Shown: positions 18,411 to 27,072 of the stretch, piece by piece
Layout of the letters: each line of letters starts with the position of its first letter
Position numbering within the stretch: position 1 is the first letter of the stretch
IMG/VR virus record: IMGVR_UViG_3300030380_004592
Span: 1-35,574 of that record
DNA from: a virus
DNA length: 35,574 nucleotides
Direction: 5' to 3' (one strand)
Notes under the pieces: model-generated
Told to the model about the DNA's origin: nothing
Databases searched by the model: none
What the model saw: the letters and a program-made list of their open reading frames with translations, nothing else
Made by a program: the position numbers and the translations under genes

Positions 18411-19889
18411 TTAAGCTCCTTTGAATAACACGAAGTTATTTGCAGCTTGAGTTACTAAACATCTTTCAGATAAGAAATTAACTCTCATAGTATCAAGATC
18501 AGAAGTATAAGCACCTCCAACAGAACCAGTGATCCAAGATTTCATTCTTCTATCATCAGCTTCTGAAGCTCTATATCTTACATGTAAGAAAGGTCTTCTA
18601 ATGTTAGATCCCATCATTTGATCGTACACTGTAGAAGTTCCAGCTGGAACAAGTACACCATCAATTTCTTTATCTAATCCTCTAGTTGTAGCATCATTTA
18701 GATATTTCCAATCAGTTTTGTAGAAGTCATAAGAACCTCTTCTAAAACCAGAAAATCCAAAACTAAGTGCCATATCTCCATCGTTTTCAAATAACCCATA
18801 AGAAGCAGAAGCGGTAGAAGAATAACCTCCACCTGCCATGGCAGCAATCATATCGTCAAAGTCAAGAGCGGTAGATCTTGATAAGAATAGCATGTTTTCT
18901 TCAATAGCACCTTGCTTGTCTAAGTTTTTAAGGATTTCATCGAAATCTCCTAAAGCACCTGAACCAGGAGCAGCAGCACCAGCAAAACCAGAATATACAT
19001 TACCTCTTGTTTCAATAGCGTCAAACAAACCTTCAGTACCTTTAATGTGTGCATTGCTAGCACCAGCTGGTCCAAATTGAGCTCCGAAATCTTGATTTGC
19101 AGTAGCCATTTTCTTACCTTCAACCATTGCCATTTCTAAGTAATCTTCAAATCTTAATCTTGTTTCAGACTCAGATTTTAAATACCACATATAACCAGAC
19201 TGACCTTCTTCAGTAGATACTTCTATCCAGCCAATTTGAGCAGCATCAGAACCACTTATCTCAAAATTATCTTTAATGATAATTGGTGAGTTTTCAAATG
19301 AAGTTAACTTAGGCTCAATTGCACCTGCCATTCCTTCACTTCCTTTTGGAAATTCAGAACCGTATACAAACAAACTGTTATTAGCACTAATTAAACTACC
19401 ACCTGCCAGTGTAGCTCCTTCGTAGCTAGTACAAGTTAAAGTATCTTGTTTAGTACCTGAGCTATTAGTTACAGCTGTTACTAATAGTTTAGCAGTAACT
19501 AAACCAGTAGCATTGTCAGATACTAATATAGTATTACCAACTCTTACAGCACCAGAAGCTTGACCAGCTGGTAAAGCAATAGTAACTGTATATACTGGAT
19601 CAGCAACTTCAGCAACAGTAACAGAATTATAAGCAATGTGTAATCTATTTTGTTCAGACCAAATAACTTGATCAGATGTCATTGGCATTTCAGCGCCAAC
19701 CATTCTCAAGAAACCTCCAATAGTTCGGTTTCCGTATCTTTCTACTTCCGCTTCGTAAAGCTCAGGTAGATATTGTTGTGTCCATGTCGAAAAATTAGTA
19801 TCATGAAAATCTATATAATTATCTTGAACTGTAATTTTATTCGGCATAGGAGTAATTGAAGCTGGAAAAGCTCCTCCTGATAATCCCAT
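18411..19889 (-). CDS. Major capsid protein, 492 aa
   Basis: It follows the scaffold gene and precedes a small decoration-like gene and a terminator, the normal place for the capsid gene. It begins with a Phe/Tyr-rich N-arm (YIDFHDTNFSTWTQQYLPEL, about residues 25-44). A beta-rich inserted segment spans about 90-175. Next comes an acidic helix (SETRLRFEDYLEMAMVEGKK, about 240-260) and a C-terminal part with RRPFLHVRYRASEADDRR. The length and helix/strand order fit an HK97-fold capsid protein, and the RFEDYLEMA pattern is one I know from capsid proteins of uncultured marine phages. Codon use is regular. No Shine-Dalgarno; leader AAAAATTAAAAA. Confidence 0.85.
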   Translation of the reverse strand: MGLSGGAFPASITPMPNKITVQDNYIDFHDTNFSTWTQQYLPELYEAEVERYGNRTIGGFLRMVGAEMPMTSDQVIWSEQNRLHIAYNSVTVAEVADPVYTVTIALPAGQASGAVRVGNTILVSDNATGLVTAKLLVTAVTNSSGTKQDTLTCTSYEGATLAGGSLISANNSLFVYGSEFPKGSEGMAGAIEPKLTSFENSPIIIKDNFEISGSDAAQIGWIEVSTEEGQSGYMWYLKSESETRLRFEDYLEMAMVEGKKMATANQDFGAQFGPAGASNAHIKGTEGLFDAIETRGNVYSGFAGAAAPGSGALGDFDEILKNLDKQGAIEENMLFLSRSTALDFDDMIAAMAGGGYSSTASASYGLFENDGDMALSFGFSGFRRGSYDFYKTDWKYLNDATTRGLDKEIDGVLVPAGTSTVYDQMMGSNIRRPFLHVRYRASEADDRRMKSWITGSVGGAYTSDLDTMRVNFLSERCLVTQAANNFVLFKGA

Positions 19890-19909
19890 TTTTTAATTTT
19901 TAGTTGTTG

Positions 19910-21115
19910 TTATTTTTTACTTTTAATTTTCAACTTAGAAGTATCAACGCCATTAACTGCTTTAACTCTTAAACCGTTTATAAACACATCACCAGTAGCC
20001 TGTGGCCTAGGTTCGTTAGTTATATTTTTTGATTTTGCCATCATATCTTTTATAGCATCAGCTTTGCCTTGCTCATAAAAATGATTAGCAATAGTATCAG
20101 CATTGTCAGCAGCGTAAATAGCTTTGTGATAACCTACAGTATCAACAACTTCACCTTCTTTGTTTAAGAACTTCTTAACGAATGTGTTTAAGTCTGACTG
20201 TTTTTCAGCAACTGCAGAAGGATTAGAGATACTATATTTAAATTTCTTTTCACCTAAATCAAATTCGAAACCTTCGAACTCTTCATTTAAAGTGTTGCTT
20301 GTATTTTCTCTAAACGTTTTTCTACGTTGCTCAGCTATTTGTTGTTCTTTGTTGTATCTATTGAAAAAGTCCAAAGCTTTTTGCTGTTCTTGAGTAACGC
20401 CTGGTCTCAACTTGATCTCATCGTAATATTTACTCTTTGAACTTTCCAAAAATTTTTTGGCCTTTGCAATTTCTTCTTTATAAGCGAGTTTCTTTTTTCT
20501 TATATCTCGCTCTTCATCCACGTCTTCATCATACGAAAAATTATCTTCCATTAAAAAGTTTATTTCTTCTGAATCTAGATGTGGTTTAGTTTTGTTATAG
20601 TACTCTTGTAATAAAGACTTAGAATCATATTTAGAATAATCTCTATTTAAGTTAACATAGTCTTCTACAGTACCACCAGTTTCTTCCATAAATGAAACTA
20701 GCTTTTCAATATTTTCAGGTAACTTTTTACCAGTTACTTTTTCATCTCTTACAGCTTCTTTTAATTCTTTAGTAGTTTCTTTAACTTCTTTTTCTTTAAT
20801 TACTTCGCTAATAGGAGATTTAATTTCCTCTTGTTTTTCCTCTGTTTTATTTTCTACTTTAGTTTCTTCGGTAGATTTTTCTTCTTCGTGTGTTGATCCC
20901 ACTTCTTGCAATCCCACGACTTGTTCTTCTTTTTTCTCATCAGACTGTAACACAACTTTCGTTGTTTCTGGCTCTTGAACGGCATCTTTTTCTTTTTTAC
21001 TTAAATCTAACTTAGTAGTTTCAGGTGTTTTATTTCTTAAACTTGGTTTCTTTTTTATTTTTAAACCTTCTTTAGTATCATCTACTACAGGTTTTTCTTT
21101 TTCTTTTTGTGACAT
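19910..21115 (-). CDS. Scaffolding protein candidate, 401 aa
   Basis: The first ~130 residues are almost entirely Lys, Glu, Thr, Val and Gln (for example KEGLKIKKKPSLRNKTPETT), highly charged and disordered. A helical middle follows (ARAKKFLESSKSKYYDEIKL-like, about 215-260). The C-terminus is short and basic (VDTSKLKIKSKK), suited to capsid binding. It lies between portal and capsid genes. High charge, strong helix content and this position are the marks of a phage scaffold. No protease motif is visible, so it may leave or be degraded by a protease coded elsewhere. Confidence 0.7.
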   Translation of the reverse strand: MSQKEKEKPVVDDTKEGLKIKKKPSLRNKTPETTKLDLSKKEKDAVQEPETTKVVLQSDEKKEEQVVGLQEVGSTHEEEKSTEETKVENKTEEKQEEIKSPISEVIKEKEVKETTKELKEAVRDEKVTGKKLPENIEKLVSFMEETGGTVEDYVNLNRDYSKYDSKSLLQEYYNKTKPHLDSEEINFLMEDNFSYDEDVDEERDIRKKKLAYKEEIAKAKKFLESSKSKYYDEIKLRPGVTQEQQKALDFFNRYNKEQQIAEQRRKTFRENTSNTLNEEFEGFEFDLGEKKFKYSISNPSAVAEKQSDLNTFVKKFLNKEGEVVDTVGYHKAIYAADNADTIANHFYEQGKADAIKDMMAKSKNITNEPRPQATGDVFINGLRVKAVNGVDTSKLKIKSKK

Positions 21116-21130
21116 AATATAATATAATAG
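21113..21130 (-). promoter_or_regulatory. AT-repeat leader at the scaffold start
   Basis: The scaffold ATG is preceded by TATTATATTATATT, making the same 17 bases with the start codon as at the 261-aa gene. No Shine-Dalgarno motif is present between the portal stop and this start. The repeat may be a shared translation or promoter signal for two structural genes. Confidence 0.35.
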
Positions 21131-21140
21131 TTGTTTTTAT

Positions 21141-23537
21141 TTATTGCGGCATAAAATCTTGCATACCTATCTCTCCTTGTTCAAAATCTTTAGGAGGTAA
21201 ATCATTTTTTCTTTGACTTATCATTTCGCTTTGTTGCGTGCCTGATATTCTAGTTCTTTTATCTTTTCTATCTTCTATAAACTCTTCTCTAGCTTTTTCT
21301 TGTTGAACCTTGATTGTAGCTAATTGCATGTCATAACCATGTTGTAGCTCCATTATTTGTTTTTTAATTTGAGCTTCCATTTGCATTTTTTGGATATCAA
21401 ACTGAGATTTAGCTTTTTCAACTTGTACAGTGCTTTCAGTTAACGCTTGTTGTTTTTGCATTTCAGCTAAAGCAGATTTTTCAGCAGCCTGAGCATTGGC
21501 GTTGGCTTGAGCTTCTATATTTTTAAGTTTAGTTTCTTCATCTTGCTCTTGCTTTTTCTTTCTTCTAAACTTAAGTAATTGATTAGCTAGCTTTAAGTTT
21601 TTAACTTCTCTAATATCAATAGCATCTTCTAAATATATTTGACCTGACTTTAAAGCTATTTGTATATTTTGCTCTAACTGAGCTTTTTCTTCTTCATCTG
21701 GTTCTAAACTTATAAATATACCAAAATCGTGTATATTTAATTTCATTAACTCTTCTAATGTTGCAGAATTAAAAGCAGATATACTATTTTCTAAAGCTTG
21801 CTTTGTTAAAGGAAATTGTAAAGAGTCAGCAACTCTTAACGATATGTTTTCACAAGCTCTTAAAGTTAAATACAAGCTAGACTGTAGTATGTGTCTTGTT
21901 GCTGTATTGCTATTAGCAGCAGCTAGCTTTTGTAAACCAACTAATGAGTTTTTATCTGGATTACTACCATCTCTAGCTTCATTTAAACCGGTCACATCGC
22001 GTATCATTTGTAAGTAATACTGATATGTAGTTATTAAAGACTGTATCTTAGAACCACCAGAGCCTGTTTGTAATTCTTGTATTGGAACTTTACCTCTATT
22101 TAATTCACCATCTTGAGTTAAAGATCTACCTACAATACTACCAGTTTGAAAATACATGTTTAAAGCTTCAGCTGGATTATAGTTAGTTCCATTACCTAAA
22201 TCAACTTCTGCTAAACCGTCCATGTCTAAGTAAACACCATCAGGTACTATTCTAGCTAATACTTGTTGCAGTTTTAAATGAGTCAACTGTATCATATCTG
22301 CAAAACCTGTTATTCTACTAACAAGAGATTCAATACGACCTTTATACATTCTAGGTGCAGATATAGCGTAATTAAAATTAACTTTACATGTATCAGCAAC
22401 AGGTCTAGTCATATTTTCACATAGCCTCCAATCTAACATCATTGGATGACCTAGTATTTTAGCTCCAGAATAAAGAGTTTCTATTGTTCTAGATACTTTT
22501 TTAAATGAATCTGATTTGGGTGGATTAAATGTATCTGATTTTTGTAAAGCTTTTTCTAAACCTTGATCTGTATTTTTTATTTTAAATACTTGATCAGAAT
22601 AGCTTTTATATTCAAAATATAATACTTGTACAGTTTGGTCGTCTTGTCTACCACTGTAACTTCTTAAATACTCAGAGTTGCCAGGATATTCTTGTATAAC
22701 CTCTAATTCTTCTTTAGTTAAATGTGGATATTGTTTTTTAATATCAGATAAATACACAGACTTAACTTCACCTACATAATATAAATCTTGAAAGTTAGGA
22801 TCTTCAGTATAAGAATAAACTAAGCTAGCTGGATCTACATAATCAACTACTACACCTTCAGATTTATTCCACATTGTTTTAACGCAGCCAATACCTAAAA
22901 CAGTTAAATCATGATTTATTCTTTGTCTAACTAATTCGTATTTATTTTTATCTAAAACTTGATTTATAACTTCTTCTTCAGCTACTTCAACAGATTGTTT
23001 AAAATCCATTTGCAGATGAACTTCTAATTCTTCTTTATCTCTAGGAGCGCTATCTGGATCCATAGAAAAAGCATCAACACCAAGAAGTTTTTTGGCGTCT
23101 TCTAAAAACTCTTTAGCGTTTATATCAACTAATAAATCTTTAGCATAGTCAGTTCTTATTTTAGAACAAACAGGATCTTGAGCGTAAGCATTTATGTCAT
23201 AACTTCTTTGTGATATACCATTAACTACAATGTCTACAAACTTAGATACAACAGGTACAGGTTTCCAGTCTAAATTTAAATAAGATAAATCACCATTAAT
23301 AGCTAATTCATCTTTGTACTTTTGTACTGGCTGTTCACCTCTAGCATATAGCCTTAATAAATTATAGTTATTAAAATTAACAGCATAACCAGGAGAGTTA
23401 GTTCCATACCTATAATTTCTAAACCATTCACCTTCGATAGCTCTACCTACAGCAAGACCATACTCTTGAGTTGCTTTTTCTGCATCTGGTACTACCTGAT
23501 CTGGAAAAGAACTATTACTGTTATAAGAAATTTGCAT
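21141..23537 (-). CDS. Portal protein, 798 aa
   Basis: It forms the dodecameric channel through which TerL pumps DNA and onto which the tail is built. It lies directly after terL. The signature DVTGLNEARDGSNPDKNSLVG at about 514-534, followed by a helix with ANSNTATRHILQSSLYLTLR, is the wing/stem region typical of large (~700-800 aa) portal proteins of crAss-like and related marine phages. The C-terminal ~120 residues (about 655-775) form a Gln/Glu/Lys-rich coiled coil, including EKSALAEMQKQQALTESTVQ, which could be the crown or barrel. The length is much greater than T7-type portals. Start: ATG, 25 bases after AT-rich sequence without a ribosome site. Confidence 0.92.
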   Translation of the reverse strand: MQISYNSNSSFPDQVVPDAEKATQEYGLAVGRAIEGEWFRNYRYGTNSPGYAVNFNNYNLLRLYARGEQPVQKYKDELAINGDLSYLNLDWKPVPVVSKFVDIVVNGISQRSYDINAYAQDPVCSKIRTDYAKDLLVDINAKEFLEDAKKLLGVDAFSMDPDSAPRDKEELEVHLQMDFKQSVEVAEEEVINQVLDKNKYELVRQRINHDLTVLGIGCVKTMWNKSEGVVVDYVDPASLVYSYTEDPNFQDLYYVGEVKSVYLSDIKKQYPHLTKEELEVIQEYPGNSEYLRSYSGRQDDQTVQVLYFEYKSYSDQVFKIKNTDQGLEKALQKSDTFNPPKSDSFKKVSRTIETLYSGAKILGHPMMLDWRLCENMTRPVADTCKVNFNYAISAPRMYKGRIESLVSRITGFADMIQLTHLKLQQVLARIVPDGVYLDMDGLAEVDLGNGTNYNPAEALNMYFQTGSIVGRSLTQDGELNRGKVPIQELQTGSGGSKIQSLITTYQYYLQMIRDVTGLNEARDGSNPDKNSLVGLQKLAAANSNTATRHILQSSLYLTLRACENISLRVADSLQFPLTKQALENSISAFNSATLEELMKLNIHDFGIFISLEPDEEEKAQLEQNIQIALKSGQIYLEDAIDIREVKNLKLANQLLKFRRKKKQEQDEETKLKNIEAQANANAQAAEKSALAEMQKQQALTESTVQVEKAKSQFDIQKMQMEAQIKKQIMELQHGYDMQLATIKVQQEKAREEFIEDRKDKRTRISGTQQSEMISQRKNDLPPKDFEQGEIGMQDFMPQ

Positions 23538-23541
23538 CTAT

Positions 23542-25767
23542 TTATTTTATTATTTTTGAAATTATTCCATCGTTATCATATCTTTTTATACCTAAACTTA
23601 TAGGTTGATATTTTTTCTCTGGATTTGGTCTATATCTATTTTTATTACAAGCCATTATTGCTAAACCAGAGCTTATAGTAGCATCGTACTTAGTCCTGTT
23701 GTTTATATTAAACTTACCCCAGTCTTCTAATGTTTTTTGAAAATACATATCTCCATAACCTTGTTCTGTTGAACCAACATAAGTTTCTATATATGATTCT
23801 ATTGCAGCAGCATGAGCTTGCTTAATGTCTTCGCTTGAGTTAGGTATTCCACCTATTTCTTTTTCTGTAATAGAGAGTTTATTCCAAACTTTATCTGGTC
23901 GGTTCATACTAAAACCTCTATAACCTCTGCGTTTTAAATAATATAATAATCTAGGTTTATTATTTTCAGCTAAAAGTGGCATGCCGTAAAATAACAATGC
24001 CATCAATACATCTTCAAAAAATATCTCAGCTGTTTGAGGTCTAGCTATATATTCTAAGAAAAAGTGGTTTGGTGGTGCATCTTCCATTGAAAACTTAGTT
24101 AGTCCATGAAGAGATCCATTAGATCCTTTACCATCCACAGTACCACTAATATCGTAAGAATCACAACCAAATGCTCCAACGTGTTCATTTCCAGGATATT
24201 TAACACCATTTTTTATAATCACTCGGTTTTGAAGATTTTTAGGAGGAACCCATGATATTTTAAATCTACCATCTTTATTAGGAACAAACTTTACCTTAGT
24301 ATCTTTAATACCATTTTCCCATATAAAACTACCTGTAGTTACACTTGATCTATTATTTAATTCTTCGTTATAATCAATTTGTTCGTATATTCTAGTAAGA
24401 TTAAACAAACTATCTTTTGCTTCATCTCTAAAAGCATGCTGCTCTGTTCTTGGGAATTGCCTGTAATATTCATTTAAACTATCTTGATCACTCTTTAAGC
24501 CATCTACTTCATTTTCCCAATGCTCTATTACTCCGATTGTAATTTCAACACCGTCTCTTCCGATTGTTTTATTTTTTGGCGTAACGAATACAGGTGATCC
24601 AAAAGAATCCATGAATCCTTCGTAGTTCCACTCCATAGGGATGAAAAGAGAATACAGTCCGCTAGATGTTTGTCCGTTTCTATTTCTTTTTGTAACGTCT
24701 GAATTGTAATAGAGTTTTTTAAAGTTTTCTCCACCTTTATCTAATGCGTTTGAAGTTGAGCCCATCATACATTTACCTACGATCCTGCGACCTAGCCTTA
24801 ACGTAGTTTTTGTAACTCTCCAGTTGTTTAATATATTGTCAGGTCTTTCCCATTTCCCTGATTCATCGTGTGATAGTAGTTTTAATTTTTCACCATCATA
24901 AGAGTTATCTCCTGTGTTTTTCCAGTCAATCGTAGTATCTAATCCTTGCAGTTCTCTAAGCTTCTCATTGGACTCGAGTTTTCTTCGAGTAAGCTTCGAA
25001 GCCGGCACCCTATATGCGAGCTCGGTTTTTGGACGATCCATACCGTCTTGGATTGGTTTAAAGAAAAACGGATAGTTAACGGATATTGGTACAACTTTAT
25101 CTGTGAACATCTTTTTAGCATCTGCTCCAGATTTTGATAAGATACCGAATCTAGCATCTGAAGAAATCGTGGCTTGATTAACAAGCTCTGCTGATGACAT
25201 AAAGGAGAAACCACTCCGTCTGTTTTTAAGATAACACATTCCATAGCATCTGTTATCAGCCTTACAGGCTTCCCAGAATATGAAGAAGAGTCTATTTGCT
25301 TCTCTATAATCCGGAGCTCCGACATCGATTTTTGACCACTGCAAATACATGTAATGAGTACCAGTGATGTAAGTAGGCATACCGTCATTATAAAACCAGT
25401 AACCATCTGATCTATACTTAAATTCTTCATCTATATAATCGTACCATTTTTCTTTGAAGTCATTAGGATACTCGTCCCAATCAAATCTACTTTTTATTCT
25501 AGCTAATTCTTTTGGGTATTCTTGTTTTTCCCAATATTGTTCCTTTTGCTTTTCGCTTCGTTTAAACGGTTTATCGACTGCTGGTAAAGCAATCCTGAGA
25601 TTTTGAATTTCAATGATCTGTCCAATCTTACCTGTTTTACTAATTACAATAAAATCGTAATCAGAGTTATAACCATACTCCCATTTTTTATATCTATTAT
25701 TCTTAGATAATATTTTTGGGTTTACAATATCTTTTAACTCTTTCCATAGAGTCTGTTTGTAACTCAC
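23542..25767 (-). CDS. terL: Terminase large subunit (DNA packaging ATPase/nuclease), 741 aa
   Basis: It packages DNA into the prohead and cuts it. The N-terminal ATPase has a variant Walker A (KNRRSGFS, 181-188), Walker B LLSHDE with D301/E302 and a coupling-type motif MGSTSNALDKGG (335-346). The C-terminal RNase H-like nuclease has GCDSYD (D536), AENN (E601) and TKYDATISSG (D695), the three acidic metal ligands in the usual order. The protein starts at GTG, overlapping the upstream stop as GTGA. Bases 24541-25380 are GC-richer than the flanks (about 39% against ~30%) with CGG, AGG, TTC, CTC, TCC and GTC codons that are rare elsewhere, so part of the ATPase may have come from recombination. 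Confidence 0.96.
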   Translation of the reverse strand: MSYKQTLWKELKDIVNPKILSKNNRYKKWEYGYNSDYDFIVISKTGKIGQIIEIQNLRIALPAVDKPFKRSEKQKEQYWEKQEYPKELARIKSRFDWDEYPNDFKEKWYDYIDEEFKYRSDGYWFYNDGMPTYITGTHYMYLQWSKIDVGAPDYREANRLFFIFWEACKADNRCYGMCYLKNRRSGFSFMSSAELVNQATISSDARFGILSKSGADAKKMFTDKVVPISVNYPFFFKPIQDGMDRPKTELAYRVPASKLTRRKLESNEKLRELQGLDTTIDWKNTGDNSYDGEKLKLLSHDESGKWERPDNILNNWRVTKTTLRLGRRIVGKCMMGSTSNALDKGGENFKKLYYNSDVTKRNRNGQTSSGLYSLFIPMEWNYEGFMDSFGSPVFVTPKNKTIGRDGVEITIGVIEHWENEVDGLKSDQDSLNEYYRQFPRTEQHAFRDEAKDSLFNLTRIYEQIDYNEELNNRSSVTTGSFIWENGIKDTKVKFVPNKDGRFKISWVPPKNLQNRVIIKNGVKYPGNEHVGAFGCDSYDISGTVDGKGSNGSLHGLTKFSMEDAPPNHFFLEYIARPQTAEIFFEDVLMALLFYGMPLLAENNKPRLLYYLKRRGYRGFSMNRPDKVWNKLSITEKEIGGIPNSSEDIKQAHAAAIESYIETYVGSTEQGYGDMYFQKTLEDWGKFNINNRTKYDATISSGLAIMACNKNRYRPNPEKKYQPISLGIKRYDNDGIISKIIK

Positions 25768-26039
25768 TTGCTACGCCCTTCTGCAAAACCCCTAAAAGAT
25801 CTTTCTTCTTTTTTATTTTTAGGTTTTTCACTTAACATTTCTTCTTCTTGCTGTATCCTTGTTAATATTTCAAAAGCATCAAATATAGCTAACTTTTTAG
25901 TAGCGGCTGCATTTTTTAATCTATCAGCTGATACATCGTCGTCTGAATCTACTATTTTTTCTTTTGCTACTTTAATTAACTCTTCAACTGCTTTTTGCCC
26001 AGCTTGGATTATTTTCTTCTTCGTTTCCTTCGTGTTCAT
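25764..26039 (-). CDS. Small protein before terL, possible small terminase or adaptor, 91 aa
   Basis: Almost entirely helical and charged, with two helices: residues ~8-31 (KIIQAGQKAVEELIKVAKEK) and ~40-70 (DRLKNAAATKKLAIFDAFEI). It ends with a Phe/Arg/Gly tail (FRGFAEGRSK). It overlaps terL by four bases (GTGA), suggesting tight coupling. Small terminase subunits are often in this place, but no helix-turn-helix is clear, so this stays a candidate. The first 56 bases overlap the co-chaperonin gene in another frame. No alternative downstream start would preserve most of the protein, so the overlap seems real. Confidence 0.6.
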   Translation of the reverse strand: MNTKETKKKIIQAGQKAVEELIKVAKEKIVDSDDDVSADRLKNAAATKKLAIFDAFEILTRIQQEEEMLSEKPKNKKEERSFRGFAEGRSK

Positions 26040-26577
26040 GAGTTACTGCTATATCATTAGATTTCATACAATAAAGGCGTTCGCCTTCTACAATAAATTC
26101 AAACTCTGAGTTAGGTGTAAATATAACAAGCGATCCAGGTTTTAATCCTACAGCTTCTAAGGACTTATTAGTATACTTTAATATACCAAAGTGTTCTTTC
26201 TCTTTATTTACACTTAGATTTGATTTATTTAAAATAGGTTTTACAAAGCAATAATCTAAATGTGTTTTTAAATTGTACATATAGATTTGATCTAAATTGC
26301 AAAAGTATAGTTCATCTTTAAAAAAAGTAGATGAGTTTTTCTCTCTACCTTTCATATCATAATATCTTCTAAAAATATTATGATGGACATAAACTATATC
26401 ACCACATTTTATATCTGTATCAAAAGCAGCTGGAGTAGAAACAACAGTAGCTTTTTTGCTTACAAATTTATGGTCTTCAATACTAGTATTTATAATTAAT
26501 TCCTTGCCATCTATATATCTAGTATTATCGTATCTGTCAAAGTATGGCTTTACTAAGAACTGATATAGGCTCTTCAT
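25984..26577 (-). CDS. Tandem GroES-like co-chaperonin, 197 aa
   Basis: This would cap a GroEL chaperonin, as T4 gp31 does, to fold large head proteins. It appears to have two GroES-like barrels in one chain. The first spans residues ~38-101 (ATVVSTP, then DIKCGDIVYVHHNIFRRYYD and LYFCNLDQIYMY). The second spans ~128-179 (FGILKYT, then GLKPGSLVIFTPNSEFEF, VEGERLYCMKSNDIAV). Both show the order V-x-P / K-x-GD-x-V / lY-x-m / DI of GroES, where the mobile loop would fall between the first strand and the KxGD strand. The final NPSWAKSS is kept although it lies in the 56-base overlap with the next gene. Host GroEL is needed; no groEL gene is in the window. ATG overlaps the upstream stop (TAATG). 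Confidence 0.8.
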   Translation of the reverse strand: MKSLYQFLVKPYFDRYDNTRYIDGKELIINTSIEDHKFVSKKATVVSTPAAFDTDIKCGDIVYVHHNIFRRYYDMKGREKNSSTFFKDELYFCNLDQIYMYNLKTHLDYCFVKPILNKSNLSVNKEKEHFGILKYTNKSLEAVGLKPGSLVIFTPNSEFEFIVEGERLYCMKSNDIAVTHEHEGNEEENNPSWAKSS

Positions 26578-26804
26578 TAATACTTAAGATCATATTCTAC
26601 TGCTATCGCCATTTGACTATTAAATCTTTTCCAAGGTAAAACTTCGTCATTCTTTTTTATATAAATAGAATATTCTCCACTCTTTTCATTATTTAATATG
26701 TTGCATATAGTATGACCACCATACACCTCTTGACCAATAGAATAATGCATTGCATCGTTTTTATAATCAGAACCTATACTAATTTTTCTGATTATACTAG
26801 ACAT
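26577..26804 (-). CDS. Hypothetical small protein, 75 aa
   Basis: No family recognised. A compact, probably beta-rich protein: IIRKISIGSDYKNDAMHYSI at the start, then VYGGHTICNILNN and EYSIYIKKNDEVLPWKRF. No membrane segment or Cys pairs. It overlaps the co-chaperonin start by one base (TAATG) and the upstream 84-aa gene by eight bases, so it is translated together with them. The gene set may serve head assembly, but nothing in the sequence shows a function. Confidence 0.65.
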   Translation of the reverse strand: MSSIIRKISIGSDYKNDAMHYSIGQEVYGGHTICNILNNEKSGEYSIYIKKNDEVLPWKRFNSQMAIAVEYDLKY

Positions 26805-27051
26805 TTTCCTCTTGTAACTCGTCCTTTTTTATATCTGTATAAGTGCCGTCTTCTAAGTTTATATTTATAGCACCATACTCTTTTTCAAGTTCGTTTTTAA
26901 ACTCTTCAATATCTTTGTTAATCTCTGCTATATGGTGTAAATGACTGTGCTTTGTAGTTTCTAAAACACCTATTTCATTTATCACTTCATTTAACTTTGA
27001 TTGTTGCTCTTTAATTTTATTTAATTGTTCTTCTGTTATTTTATTTTCCAT
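26797..27051 (-). CDS. Small coiled-coil protein, 84 aa
   Basis: The first ~60 residues are a coiled coil with Leu/Ile spacing (KITEEQLNKIKEQQSKLNEV, then NEIGVLETTKHSHLHHIAEI), broken by a His-rich bend (HSHLHH, about 34-39). The C-terminus is acidic. A His-rich bend between two helical arms could fold back as a hairpin dimer. No known family is seen; it lies in the assembly-gene run before the co-chaperonin. Confidence 0.65.
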   Translation of the reverse strand: MENKITEEQLNKIKEQQSKLNEVINEIGVLETTKHSHLHHIAEINKDIEEFKNELEKEYGAININLEDGTYTDIKKDELQEENV

Positions 27052-27072
27052 TTAATTTAATTTAATTGTCAT

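Noticed and set aside
21116-21140. AT-rich gap before the portal-scaffold joint as a terminator
   Set aside because: No GC stem; only A/T repeats.
24973-25329. Many six-base palindromes (CTCGAG, AAGCTT, TTCGAA, GCCGGC, GAGCTC, ATCGAT) in terL, suggesting vector or engineered DNA
   Set aside because: Chance predicts about one palindromic hexamer per 64 positions, so about five or six here; those listed follow from the higher GC. The reading frame through the region is an ordinary TerL.
24939-25430. 163-codon open frame on the minus strand inside terL, and a 68-codon one at 24528-24734
   Set aside because: Both lie in another frame within well-supported ATPase motifs of TerL. They appear only because this patch is GC-richer and has fewer chance stops.
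25768-26109. 113-codon plus-strand frame over the gene before terL
   Set aside because: Antisense to two genes with good protein patterns; no leader or neighbour on the plus strand.
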